This document shows, in pieces, positions 52,893-61,950 of a DNA stretch of 62,928 nt. The position numbers and the translations under genes are program-made. The notes below the pieces were generated by a model. It was not told the origin of the DNA, searched no databases, and saw nothing but the letters and a program-made list of their open reading frames with translations. Source of the DNA: Ruminococcus flavefaciens. GTDB lineage: Bacteria; Bacillota; Clostridia; Oscillospirales; Ruminococcaceae. The first letter of the stretch is position 1; each line of letters starts with the position of its first letter. Where the stretch lies: contig NZ_FNWV01000015.1 of assembly GCF_900108555.1 (NCBI RefSeq), positions 1-62,928 of the forward strand. The letters run 5' to 3'.

Positions 52893-52942
52893 CAACTTAC
52901 CCCATGAAAAACACAACTTACCGCCCTAGAAATGCAACTTAC
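52893..52942. repeat. three direct repeats at exact 21-bp spacing upstream of the -35
   Basis: On the minus strand GTAAGTTG occurs at 52942-52935, 52921-52914 and 52900-52893, each start 21 bp apart; the flanking bases are also similar (GTAAGTTGCA, GTAAGTTGTG, GTAAGTTGCA). The last copy ends 2 bp before the TTGACA. This face-of-helix spacing is typical of activator sites for LytTR-type response regulators. Between 52943 and 53136 I see only a degenerate terminator-like hairpin near 53005-53030. Confidence 0.8.
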
Positions 52943-53136
52943 TTCGTCACTCGTATTATCATCACTATTACAGTATAAAGCCAGTGAGGCACGGTATCAA
53001 AAATCAACACTTCCTTCACGGGAGCTGTTTTTTATTTTTAGACATAAAAATTAGTGAGGAATAATTGAGTTTAATTTAATAATTCTGATAAAAACGTTAT
53101 TTGCGATGCTATCACAGAATATTTACAGATATGATA

Positions 53137-53193
53137 TTGACAAACTTCTATATTCGTGTTATACTGTATATACGGTAATATATACAGTATAAC
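53137..53193 (+). promoter_or_regulatory. promoter and GntR/YtrA operator, cassette 2
   Basis: TTGACA (53137-53142), 17 bp, TATACT (53160-53165). A perfect inverted repeat of 15-bp arms, GTTATACTGTATATA (53158-53172) and its complement (53179-53193) with a 6-bp spacer, covers the -10 and the start point. Confidence 0.9.
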
Positions 53194-53206
53194 GAAGGAG
53201 TGCACT

Positions 53207-53578
53207 ATGAAGATCGTTATAAAAAATAAATCAGAGCTGCCTATCTACGAACAGATAGAGCAGCAGATAAAAGCTCAGATACTTGAGGGAAGCGTCACAG
53301 AGGACGAGCAGCTGCCGTCTATCCGCCAGCTTGCCAGAGATCTGAAGATAAGCGTTATCACCACTACAAGAGTTTACAACGACCTTGCCGAGGAGGGGTT
53401 TATTATCTCCGTCACAGGCAAGGGGTACTTTGTTGCTCCGCGCAACAATGAACTGCTGCGCGAGCGAATGCTCTGTGAAATGGAAGAAGGCTTCGAGAAA
53501 GCCGTACTTAACGGCAGAAATGCCGGACTTTCCGATGACGACATCATCGCCGCACTAAAAAAATTCATGGAGGAATGA
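53207..53578 (+). CDS. GntR-family (YtrA-type) repressor, cassette 2
   Basis: 123 residues from ATG 53207 after AAGGAGTG; an in-frame ATG at 53156 lies within the operator. Winged HTH: ELPIYEQIEQQIKAQILEG, LPSIRQLARDLKIS, TTTRVYNDLAEEGFIISVTGKGYFV. It is paralogous to 47574-47948 and heads a similar operon; autorepression through the overlapping inverted repeat is likely. Confidence 0.93.
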   Translation: MKIVIKNKSELPIYEQIEQQIKAQILEGSVTEDEQLPSIRQLARDLKISVITTTRVYNDLAEEGFIISVTGKGYFVAPRNNELLRERMLCEMEEGFEKAVLNGRNAGLSDDDIIAALKKFMEE

Positions 53579-53581
53579 TTT

Positions 53582-54466
53582 ATGGAGAACATTCTGGAAA
53601 TAAAAGGACTCAACAAAGCTTACGACAACTTTGCACTTAAAGATGTCAGCTTTTCCCTGCCTAAGGGTTATATAATGGGATTTGTAGGCGAAAACGGCTC
53701 GGGTAAGACCACTACTATCCGCTCAATACTCAATATGGCAAATATAGACAGCGGAAAGATCAGCGTTTTCGGTCTCGACAGCGTTACAGACACAATAGCC
53801 ATAAAGGAAAAGCTGGGTGTGGTCTTTGACAGCCTTTACCTTGCAGACCACCTCACTGCAAAACAGATAGAAAAACAGCTGAAACCATTCTACAAGGACT
53901 GGGACAGCAATGAATTCACAAACAGACTGAAATCCTTCGGACTTCCTGACAACAAACGTGTCTGCGAATTCTCAAAGGGCATGAAAATGAAGCTGATGAT
54001 AGCCATTGCACTGTCACACAAGGCTGACTTCATGATACTTGACGAACCTACAAGCGGTCTTGATCCCGTTGCTCGTGACGAACTCCTTGATATACTTGCG
54101 GAATACATCGAGGACGAAAACAGAAGTGTCCTTTTCTCTACACATATCACATCTGATGTGGAGCGTATTGCCGATTACGTTACCATTCTCCACAACGGCA
54201 GAGTTTGGTTCACTGGAACTAAAGACGAACTCAGCGAAAAATACGTTATCCTCAGAGGTGCTGAAGAGGACATCTCCTCTGCCCTGCGTGAAAAGTGCAT
54301 AGGCTTCCACGGCTACAGAAACGGCTTCGACGCACTTCTCAGCACCGAGCATCTCAGCGATGTCACCGACAAGCTTGAGACTGAAAAGGCTAACATCGAC
54401 GAAATACTGGTCTATGTTGCAAAGGAGGACAGATATGAACGACATAATGAAAATGATAAGATTTGA
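53582..54466 (+). CDS. ABC transporter ATP-binding protein (cassette 2)
   Basis: 294 residues. Walker A GENGSGKTT, signature FSKGMKMKL, Walker B FMILDEPTSGLD, H-loop FSTHIT. It is a close paralogue of the cassette 1 ATPase. Its ribosome-binding site lies at the end of gntR (GGAGG). The gene overlaps the downstream permease start by 32 bp. Confidence 0.94.
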   Translation: MENILEIKGLNKAYDNFALKDVSFSLPKGYIMGFVGENGSGKTTTIRSILNMANIDSGKISVFGLDSVTDTIAIKEKLGVVFDSLYLADHLTAKQIEKQLKPFYKDWDSNEFTNRLKSFGLPDNKRVCEFSKGMKMKLMIAIALSHKADFMILDEPTSGLDPVARDELLDILAEYIEDENRSVLFSTHITSDVERIADYVTILHNGRVWFTGTKDELSEKYVILRGAEEDISSALREKCIGFHGYRNGFDALLSTEHLSDVTDKLETEKANIDEILVYVAKEDRYERHNENDKI

Positions 54467-55148
54467 TCTTATCTCCGTCAGCAGGCTCACTGTGCCGTAT
54501 GTAGCCATATTTACTGCTGTATGTATCATAGCCGCACTGTTCAGCATACCAATTGGTATTTTCTGTATCGTTAGCTTTGTAATGATAATCGCCCCCGTAC
54601 AGGGGATCAACAATTCAAGCTGTAAAAGACTCTACGGTATGCTGCCTGTTCGCAGAAGTGCTGTAATAAAGGCTCTTTTCATTGAGATAACCGTTACCAT
54701 GTTCGCTGGTGAGCTTCTCGCGTTTCTGTGCTTTCTCATTACAAGAAACTCGTCACTGTATAAGATCCTCCCCGAAAAACTAATGAGTTTTGCAGAAGAT
54801 CTTACAAAAATGCCGGAGAATAAATTCGGATCTCTTTATCTTATTGCCGCTGCGGCATTTGCCTTCATAACCATAGTTCTCTGCTTTGCACAGATGCGCG
54901 CGGAGATAAAAAACATTGAGGCTGCCATACGTGAGCTTATAATAGTCGTGGCTGTATTTGCTGCAATAGCAACTTTTATCTCTGTTATGATATATACCAA
55001 AATGCTCTACGCATTAAAGAATATACTTCTGCCACCCACTACGGCAGGCAAATGGCTGTCGATCGCTGTACTCAATGCGGTCACCTTAGCCGCAGCCTAT
55101 CTTTTATGCACGATCACAGTTAAAAAATCATCAACCAAAGAACTGTAA
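54435..55148 (+). CDS. ABC-2-type permease (cassette 2, first)
   Basis: 237 residues from ATG 54435 after AAAGGAGGA, inside the end of the ATPase gene. About six membrane helices; MIRFDLISVSRLTVPYVAI is the amphipathic entry region. No ATPase motif. It is related in layout to the next gene and partners the ATPase. Confidence 0.82.
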   Translation: MNDIMKMIRFDLISVSRLTVPYVAIFTAVCIIAALFSIPIGIFCIVSFVMIIAPVQGINNSSCKRLYGMLPVRRSAVIKALFIEITVTMFAGELLAFLCFLITRNSSLYKILPEKLMSFAEDLTKMPENKFGSLYLIAAAAFAFITIVLCFAQMRAEIKNIEAAIRELIIVVAVFAAIATFISVMIYTKMLYALKNILLPPTTAGKWLSIAVLNAVTLAAAYLLCTITVKKSSTKEL

Positions 55149-55159
55149 GGAGGGACAAT

Positions 55160-55939
55160 ATGAAAAAGATAATCGACCTTATGCGAGTCGATCTCATATC
55201 GGCAAAGGGCAGAAATAAAGGCAAATTCTTCCTTATTCTCGGGCTTACTGTTATATTCGTAGCTATTGGAATGCTCTCGGAAGCCATATTCATGGTATTC
55301 AGCATCGTTGTACTTGGAGTCATGCTCGTGCCCTTTATTACCATGGCAGAAAAGACTCATAATGCAGGAAAAATATTCTCAGTTATCCCTACCGACAGAA
55401 AAAGCATTGTCATTTCGCGCTTTGCTCTGACTACCGGAATATATACCGTTTTTTCGGCAATTATTTTTATCCTGTATCTCATAATGGAGAAATTCAGCGA
55501 TTTCCACGGAACAACTCTTTCAAAAGACGTTAATGAATTATACGAAAAATCAAGCGGTTTCGGTACAGGTATTCAGATGAAAGCTCTGGAAAACTCCATA
55601 TTCTGGTTTATTTTCGCTGTTACCCTCATGGTCATGGCAGGTCAGCACAGAAGATACTTCAAAAAGGGCATTTCAAGCAAGAGCAACTCCCTGATAAGAA
55701 GCTTCCTTAAATTCTTAGGTGGTATCGCACTGGTCTGTGCCGTATCAGCTGCCATTATTTTTATATTCAATATAAATATACTGAAGCCTACATTTGTAGT
55801 GTTTATAAATATGATATTTGCACTGGCAGCTCCCATGAACGGTATGCTGCTAAGTATCGCACTTATATTTATTGGCTTCGGCTTCACCATCTATCAGCTT
55901 GTGTGCTCGGTAGTGGATTATGAAGCACGTGAGCTATGA
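55160..55939 (+). CDS. ABC-2-type permease (cassette 2, second)
   Basis: 259 residues after AAGGAGGGA. About six membrane helices with a DLMRVDLISAKGRNKGKFF entry helix like that of its neighbour (MIRFDLISVSR), suggesting duplication. It overlaps the serine-hydrolase SD region and is co-transcribed with it. Confidence 0.82.
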   Translation: MKKIIDLMRVDLISAKGRNKGKFFLILGLTVIFVAIGMLSEAIFMVFSIVVLGVMLVPFITMAEKTHNAGKIFSVIPTDRKSIVISRFALTTGIYTVFSAIIFILYLIMEKFSDFHGTTLSKDVNELYEKSSGFGTGIQMKALENSIFWFIFAVTLMVMAGQHRRYFKKGISSKSNSLIRSFLKFLGGIALVCAVSAAIIFIFNINILKPTFVVFINMIFALAAPMNGMLLSIALIFIGFGFTIYQLVCSVVDYEAREL

Positions 55940-55953
55940 GGAGGTGGATATAC

Positions 55954-57882
55954 ATGAAAAAAATACTGCACAAAACTGCCGCTCTTGTTGCTGCGGCTGT
56001 ACTTACAGTATGCACTCAGCCATTCAGTGCCTTTGCAGAAGATGATGACGAACTAAAATGCCCGTCAGGAGCAACGGTCAGCTCGGTTATAAGCAGTCAG
56101 AAAAAAATAGACGCACATCCATACAATACCGAACATAGCAAGACCGACAGTGCTCGTGTGGAGCTTATTTTTCACGACAACGAGATACTCTATACACGTT
56201 ACTACGGCTGCACAAATATCGAGGAGCACACCCTCGCGGACGAAAACAGCGTATTCGAGTGGGGAAGCATCTCCAAAACCTTTGTATGGGTAAGCATCAT
56301 GCAGCTCTGGGAACAGGGAAAGATCGACCTTGGAGAGGATATCCGCACATATCTCCCCGATGATTTCTTTCGCCACCTCAAATATGACGATCCCATTACA
56401 CTTATGGACATAATGAACCACAAAGGCGGCTGGTGTGAGAAGTTTTACGACTCCACATCAGAGGATATGGCTGAAATGCCGTCACTTGAAGAAGCTCTAA
56501 AAAATGTCGAGCCTGCTCAGACCTACCGTCCGGGAGAGGTGGCTTCTTACTCAAACTGGGCTGCTTCTCTTGCAGGACTTATCGTTCAGCGTGTCAGCGG
56601 TATGGACTACGTTGACTACGTACACAAGAATATATTCGAGCCTCTCGGTATGGAACACACGTCGGCAGGACCTGACTTCACTGATAATCCGTGGGTAAGA
56701 GAGCAGCGTCTGAAAATGAACTGCTATGAAATATCCACGCATAACAACTATCAAGAAAATGCAGACGGAACAACAGAGGAAGAGATGATCGAAGAATTCA
56801 AGTCCAAGGGCACCTGCCTTTTCAATGATCAGTTATATCCCTGCGGCTCAATAACGGGTACTCTTGGCGATCTTGCCACCTACGCACAGGCTTTAGTCAA
56901 CGATGACCACCCACTGTTCAAGAATGCTGAAACACAGGAGAAGCTGTTCTCAGGCTCCTCATTCTACGGAAACACAGATATCCCCAGCTTCAGCTATGGC
57001 TTTGACGTTAAGGAATATAACTATACCCGTACCTTCGGACATACAGGAGCTACTTTTGGCTGCGTTGCTAATATGGAATTCGATCCCGTATCAAAATTCG
57101 GAGTTGTAGGTCTTTCAAACTGCGGTGATGATTTCCCGAACTATTTATGTCAATTTGTTTTCGGCAGATTGAAGGCAAAAAAATATATCGGTGAAAACTA
57201 TGAAAAATTTGATCTGACGCCCTACAGTGGATACTATTCAGACACTCGTACCCATGCAGCAGGCTTAGGTAAATTCATACTATACATGGATGCATTCTCA
57301 ATTGACAGTATAAACGCTGCGAAGGTCGCTGACGGTGTATTTCTTGAATATCATTCCGAAGAATATTACGATGATACTATTTACAGCATAGTTGAACATT
57401 CTGACGGCAGACACGGTATTGTAAACAGCTGCTCGGAATACCTTGAAATAAAGCATTATGTGCCTAAGCTCTGTCTCCTTGCTGGCTTTATGCTCTGCGG
57501 AGTTGCTTCACTGTTCATACTCCTTGCAAAGCGCAAACTCAACAAAGCACGCAAGGCTTCTCCCCTGTCCTTTGCACACATCATCACCGCAGGACAGTTT
57601 GCAAAGATAATATCACTTGCAGCAATGATATCCATTGTGATATTCCGCATAAATGAAGAAAACACTGACGGCCTAACCAAGACCCAAGGCATGATCATAG
57701 GCATTACTCAGATCATATGTATGGTTATATGCGTAGCTGCTCTTCTTGCCGCCGCTTACTCATTCATAACAAAAAAGAAACTCCCCTACGGAAGAATACG
57801 CAGTCTGTCATGCTTTACAGGAAACCTTATAACCGTATCCGCAATGATATTCTTCGAGATGTATAACTTCTGGTGCTGCTGA
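55954..57882 (+). CDS. membrane-anchored class C beta-lactamase-fold serine hydrolase
   Basis: 642 residues from ATG 55954 after GAGGAGGTGG; an ATG at 55936 precedes that site. Signal peptide, then a beta-lactamase/PBP4-like domain (about 40-430) with the motifs SISK (SxxK), YSN (Y-x-N) and HTG (in place of KTG), followed by four membrane helices (about 500-640). Such proteins act on D-amino-acid peptides or esters. Placement in the GntR/ABC operon suggests a cell-wall or peptide-antibiotic defence role, but that is inference. Confidence 0.9.
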   Translation: MKKILHKTAALVAAAVLTVCTQPFSAFAEDDDELKCPSGATVSSVISSQKKIDAHPYNTEHSKTDSARVELIFHDNEILYTRYYGCTNIEEHTLADENSVFEWGSISKTFVWVSIMQLWEQGKIDLGEDIRTYLPDDFFRHLKYDDPITLMDIMNHKGGWCEKFYDSTSEDMAEMPSLEEALKNVEPAQTYRPGEVASYSNWAASLAGLIVQRVSGMDYVDYVHKNIFEPLGMEHTSAGPDFTDNPWVREQRLKMNCYEISTHNNYQENADGTTEEEMIEEFKSKGTCLFNDQLYPCGSITGTLGDLATYAQALVNDDHPLFKNAETQEKLFSGSSFYGNTDIPSFSYGFDVKEYNYTRTFGHTGATFGCVANMEFDPVSKFGVVGLSNCGDDFPNYLCQFVFGRLKAKKYIGENYEKFDLTPYSGYYSDTRTHAAGLGKFILYMDAFSIDSINAAKVADGVFLEYHSEEYYDDTIYSIVEHSDGRHGIVNSCSEYLEIKHYVPKLCLLAGFMLCGVASLFILLAKRKLNKARKASPLSFAHIITAGQFAKIISLAAMISIVIFRINEENTDGLTKTQGMIIGITQIICMVICVAALLAAAYSFITKKKLPYGRIRSLSCFTGNLITVSAMIFFEMYNFWCC

Positions 57883-57950
57883 ATTTTTTGAAGAATACAG
57901 CCACGATAATAGTAATTGAAGCACTTTTATAAATACTTATTATCTAAAAG

Positions 57951-57976
57951 CAACAGCTCCCTTACGGGAGCTGTTG
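57951..57976. terminator. terminator between convergent genes
   Basis: CAACAGCTCCC / GGGAGCTGTTG with a 4-nt loop and TTTT after it. It ends the ABC cassette 2 transcript. Confidence 0.82.
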
Positions 57977-58052
57977 TTTTATCATAGTTTATAGATCTTC
58001 TATTTGTTTTCTGTACACTGTTTACTTTAATTTACTATCACTGCATATCAGC

Positions 58053-60731
58053 TTATCTTCTTTTATTTATCAGATCGATAAGATAATCGAGATTTGCTTC
58101 CGAATACTTTACATATCTACCGCCCGATTGTTTGCAGATCTCATCAAGATCATAATCATGTCCTTCACGCAGGTCAATGATGTAGAATATATGATTTTCA
58201 AATACATATCCTCCGCCTGAAGCTTTTTCGTCGATCGTGATGCCTTTTTCATCTGCCAGCTGTTTATTCTTGAAGTAGTTAAACTTGTATTCATCTTTGG
58301 TATGATCCCAGCCATAATGACTATTGTGAGTATCATAGTAATAATCATCTTTTATCACAGTTATGATCGAATTGCAGTTTCCTGTATACCAGTGATCGTT
58401 GTTCACGCCTCTGTTAAGCATAATATTGAAAAGGTTGAAAGTACTTCCTTTAGCAGTATCATGCAGTACCTTTATCAATTCGTCCTCGTTGTCATTGTCA
58501 GCGTCTTTCTTTTCAGTCTGAGTATAACCTGCACCGTGTATATATGGGTCCTTGTTATTATCGTAATAATAGCCCACATCTGCAAGCGGATATTTGGAAT
58601 TGTATGCTTTTTTTCTTATGAGTTCAAAAGGATATTCAATTGATCTTGCACAGTTGATTATTTCGTCGAAGCTCTCGTAAGTACCGTAATCCAGACCATT
58701 ATGCTTATACTTACGGCCGAAAGCAAGTCCAACTTCACCTGCATAAGTCATATATGTAGCATTTTTTGCACCGTCTAATTTATCATAGAGCTTCTGTAAT
58801 ATTTCTATAGTTCTCTTATCAGAGCTTGTTCCTGTATCAAGAGTAGGAAATCCGATACTGATCGGACCCTGTGTTGATTCGATCTCATACAGGTCCTTCA
58901 GACTTATCTCATCTACAAAGCGATAGTTCAGATCTCCTCTTATAACGGGTTCGGTAATTATTTTTTCTATATCATAAATATACGGATCAGTTCTGCCAAA
59001 CATTAATTCTGCTTCTCTTAAACTGTCATTGGCTGTATCTGCGGATAAGATCATACCGTTTATCAATGTTTCCAATACAACATTATTACGATAAAGCTCA
59101 CTTACAGTATTGGAAAAACCGATGACTGTTTTAGCTCCGGCATTGTGCAGCGCGGTGTAAAATCCGTCATTTTGCAGGCTATGGCAGTCGCCAAGTATCC
59201 AAAGCGAATCACTCAGGTCATTGCTTCCGGGGTAGTAATCACTAATGAATCCCGGAGTGAATAAAAGCTCATATCTTATTTTATTTGTCTCAGGATCATT
59301 TTCTCCACATATGACTAAGTTATAGCTTGAAACGTCCTGAGAGTATTTATGCTGGTTTAACTTTATCTGTTTTTTCTCTTCTTTTGTAATTTCCACTCCT
59401 GTAGCAATATTGCATACATATTCATCATTATGTTCGAAATATCCGCCGTGAGCATCGAATATAACCGTATTATAATCATTAAGATGCTTTAGCTCTTCAA
59501 TAACATCTGTTTCATCAGCATCAAGAACAGTAAGCTGAGAGTCTCTTATTTCATCTTCGTTTTTATATTCACTTGAACCGAGGTTTAATGTCTGTGCGAT
59601 ACAGTCACCTACCTGCACCATAACGTCAGCGTTATATTTGAATTTTGTCTGCTTGAGTACTGCAACTTTTTTCTTGCTATGTTTAGCAAGTTTTATATCA
59701 CATTCCTTTAGCCTGCCTAAAGTGTAATCATACAATTTCTGTATTATACTGTAGTTACCTTTTTCAAAATCTTCCTCATTTATCTCATACTCATCGGTTC
59801 GATATGAAAATTGTCCTCTGCCGCAAGTCCTTATATCTTCTTCGGAATCTTCCGTCCATAAAGCATGATATCCGTAAATACTCTGAAAGCTTATCGAAGA
59901 GTTTTCTTCATCTATTGAAAAGATTCTTACTTTATCAGAGCTTTTTATATATGTGCAGGCGTCCGCAAACGTGAGACCATTCATATCATCAAGAATAGCT
60001 AAAGTACCATTCAGATCATCTTCTGTCAGATCTCTGTAAAAGCATATATTGCGCTTATCACTTTTATACTTGCCGGCTGCGGCGTAGTATTTTATGTTGT
60101 CGAAATCATCTGAACCGAGAACGATATCCTTTGAATATATTCCGTCATTAGCTTTCTCATCGCCGTTGGTACCGTCATCAAACATATATGACACGAAATT
60201 ATTGTTTTCATCATAAAGAGATACCGTGTCATTCGGAAAACTTTCAGCAGATTTAACTGTGAATTTTACAGTTTCTTCCGTATTGATGTAAATATAATGT
60301 GGTTCCGCTGAGAAACTGCTCAAAACTGGTAACTCTTCTGCTTTATTTGCTCTTGATCGAATAAATTCAGCTATTGATACGATATTCCCTGATGCAGTTG
60401 ATGCATAAGCGTAGTACGCCAGAATACATGATGCATCAACTGCATCAACTATTCCGTCAAGATTTACGTCCGCTGCGATCAGCTGTTCTTCATTAAATCC
60501 ACCCTCCTGAATAGTAGAAGCCGATGCATAATGCGAAAGCACTGAAGAAGCGTCAATAGCGTTTATGCTGCCGTCGTTGTTAACATCACCGAGAGTATAT
60601 TTTACCTCGACAGCAGTATCTTCTGCGTTCACTATCATATGATTTTTTAAGATGTAATTGTTCGTACCCGCAGCTGTTCCAAGCAAAAATGTCATTGACA
60701 TTGCAGCTGCAATAAGTCTTGTGATTTTCAT
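58053..60731 (-). CDS. secreted dockerin protein with caspase-like (CHAT/C25-type) peptidase domain
   Basis: 892 residues. Signal peptide (about 1-37), then an N-terminal dockerin with two repeats (LGDVNNDGSINAIDASSVL at about 47, AADVNLDGIVDAVDASCIL at about 87), an Ig-like 'choice-of-anchor' region (about 140-230), and a central domain with VIFDAHGG (His428) and LWILGDCHS (Cys516), the His-Cys dyad layout of caspase-like peptidases. The C-terminal 250 residues are not recognised. It would join the cellulosome through the dockerin. GGAGGAAAT precedes ATG 60731. Peptidase activity is inferred. Confidence 0.82.
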   Translation of the reverse strand: MKITRLIAAAMSMTFLLGTAAGTNNYILKNHMIVNAEDTAVEVKYTLGDVNNDGSINAIDASSVLSHYASASTIQEGGFNEEQLIAADVNLDGIVDAVDASCILAYYAYASTASGNIVSIAEFIRSRANKAEELPVLSSFSAEPHYIYINTEETVKFTVKSAESFPNDTVSLYDENNNFVSYMFDDGTNGDEKANDGIYSKDIVLGSDDFDNIKYYAAAGKYKSDKRNICFYRDLTEDDLNGTLAILDDMNGLTFADACTYIKSSDKVRIFSIDEENSSISFQSIYGYHALWTEDSEEDIRTCGRGQFSYRTDEYEINEEDFEKGNYSIIQKLYDYTLGRLKECDIKLAKHSKKKVAVLKQTKFKYNADVMVQVGDCIAQTLNLGSSEYKNEDEIRDSQLTVLDADETDVIEELKHLNDYNTVIFDAHGGYFEHNDEYVCNIATGVEITKEEKKQIKLNQHKYSQDVSSYNLVICGENDPETNKIRYELLFTPGFISDYYPGSNDLSDSLWILGDCHSLQNDGFYTALHNAGAKTVIGFSNTVSELYRNNVVLETLINGMILSADTANDSLREAELMFGRTDPYIYDIEKIITEPVIRGDLNYRFVDEISLKDLYEIESTQGPISIGFPTLDTGTSSDKRTIEILQKLYDKLDGAKNATYMTYAGEVGLAFGRKYKHNGLDYGTYESFDEIINCARSIEYPFELIRKKAYNSKYPLADVGYYYDNNKDPYIHGAGYTQTEKKDADNDNEDELIKVLHDTAKGSTFNLFNIMLNRGVNNDHWYTGNCNSIITVIKDDYYYDTHNSHYGWDHTKDEYKFNYFKNKQLADEKGITIDEKASGGGYVFENHIFYIIDLREGHDYDLDEICKQSGGRYVKYSEANLDYLIDLINKRR

Positions 60732-60759
60732 ATTTCCTCCTAAAAATTAATGCTTTTCA

Positions 60760-60788
60760 AGTATAAAACAAAATAAGGAGAAAATCAA
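60760..60788 (-). promoter_or_regulatory. promoter of the dockerin/caspase gene
   Basis: Minus strand TTGATT (60788-60783), 17 bp, TATACT (60765-60760), about 30 bp before the ATG. Confidence 0.65.
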
Positions 60789-60904
60789 GTCAAAATTTGC
60801 GACCAGTACCATTTAACGGTATATAATTACTTATAAATAATTATGCTGAAAATCTGCTTTTATTTGGCGAACCTACCTGAACACCTTACGAACAATCAAA
60901 AAGT

Positions 60905-61353
60905 GCGATAAACAATATTTTCGCTTTCGTTATTTAGAAGCCTTTGAGTAGCATAGTTCCTACAGCTATGCTGTGTTCCTCAAGCATATGCTCAAAGCTT
61001 TTAAGTTCAAAGCAGAATGCATTCAAACCGACAACGGAGCTGAATTCACAAAACATCTTGGCAGTTATGAGAAGCCAACACTTATATCTTTTGAAAAGGA
61101 ATTAAAACAGCTTGGAATAAAACATAAACTGATAAAGCCCTATACTCCTCGACATAACGGCAAGTTGGAGCGTTCACACCGTAAGGATAACGAATACTTT
61201 TATGCCACCCACAAGTTCTATTCATTCGATGATTTCAAGAAGCAATTAGCTGTTCACAACAGAAAATACAATAACTTTCCTATGCGTCCTCTTAACTGGA
61301 ATTCACCTGCCGATTACATCAACTCTCTCCTCAAATTCGGCAAAGTTTTTTGA
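60905..61353 (+). pseudogene. IS481/IS3-like transposase, C-terminal fragment
   Basis: The frame contains the second half of an rve/DDE integrase core: FRYLEAFE, then QTDNGAEFTK with the second catalytic Asp, and PRHNGKLERSHRKDNEYFY with the catalytic Glu. A TAG at 60949-60951 sits where related proteins have Glu (FE-E-HSSYS), and everything N-terminal of about 60905 is missing. It is a dead fragment of an insertion sequence; no terminal repeats are seen. Confidence 0.85.
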
Positions 61354-61512
61354 TTTAACTTGTCTTATATCATTGACAAACCAACAATTACTAAGCATAT
61401 CTGAAAAACTTAAAACGACTTACAATATATCTGACTCCTGTTATGAAACGAATTTTTGTATTTTAATCTAACAAAATTTGCGAGAATAAAAAAATTTTTT
61501 CTGACAAAGGTA

Positions 61513-61541
61513 TTGACAAACGGATCATTGTATGATATAAT
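61513..61541 (+). promoter_or_regulatory. promoter of the T-box leader
   Basis: Consensus TTGACA (61513-61518), 17 bp, TATAAT (61536-61541). Confidence 0.9.
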
Positions 61542-61549
61542 CCTGAACA

Positions 61550-61830
61550 TAGGCTGTGACGAAGAATAGTCAGGGCGAAAGCATTTCAGAGAACTGATGG
61601 TTGGTGCGAATCAGTAATGCTTGGAATCTGTACTTCTCCCTTCTGAGCCGGAACTCCCAAAGGTTCAAACACCCAGTAGATGGTTCCCGTGAATGCTGCG
61701 TTAGTGCATAGAAGTTGACAGGCTTCGAAGAGGTGGCGGATTTTTATATCCGCAATTTGAGTGGTACCGCGAGTATTGTATAATACCCGTCTCAAAGCAA
61801 TCTTACGCTTTGGGACGGGTTTTGTTTTTA
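61550..61830 (+). promoter_or_regulatory. T-box riboswitch (tRNA-sensing leader)
   Basis: The T-box sequence GAGTGGTACCGCG is at 61759-61771, followed by a 13-bp terminator stem (CCCGTCTCAAAGC, 61786-61798, with 61807-61819) and a T-run. A Stem I with apical arms AGCATT (61580-61585) and AATGCT (61616-61621) and a specifier region near 61622-61640 precede it. The UGGU of the T-box pairs with a tRNA ending ACCA, that is, discriminator A. Candidate specifier codons are UAC (Tyr), CUG (Leu) or GUA (Val); I cannot fix the frame. Readthrough requires uncharged tRNA. Confidence 0.92.
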
Positions 61831-61856
61831 TCGTTCCAAGCAAAGGAAGGTGAAAA

Positions 61857-61877
61857 ATGCTATCACTAATATCCTGA
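61857..61877 (+). CDS. possible six-residue leader ORF
   Basis: ATG CTA TCA CTA ATA TCC TGA encodes MLSLIS and follows GGAAGG at good spacing, between the T-box terminator and the next gene. It may be a remnant of the start of a lost gene or a chance ORF. Confidence 0.2.
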   Translation: MLSLIS

Positions 61878-61950
61878 CATCTATGTTATAAACAGAATTT
61901 GCGGCGTTAATGAATTTTAGTACTTAAAAATATGTAAAGGAATGATAAAA

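Noticed and set aside
52893..52942. CRISPR-like array from the three short repeats
   Set aside because: Repeats are only 8-10 bp with 13-bp spacers and lie upstream of a promoter; no cas genes or long repeats occur anywhere in the window.
53005..53037. Possible intrinsic terminator before cassette 2
   Set aside because: The stem is imperfect (AACACTTCC against GGGAGCTGTT); it looks like a decayed copy of the 57951 terminator and no gene ends just before it.
61622..61640. Assigning the T-box to cysteine through UGU in the specifier region
   Set aside because: The T-box UGGU needs discriminator A, while bacterial tRNA-Cys normally has U at that position.
61586..61843. 85-codon minus-strand frame
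   Set aside because: It lies entirely on the antisense of the T-box leader and its terminator.
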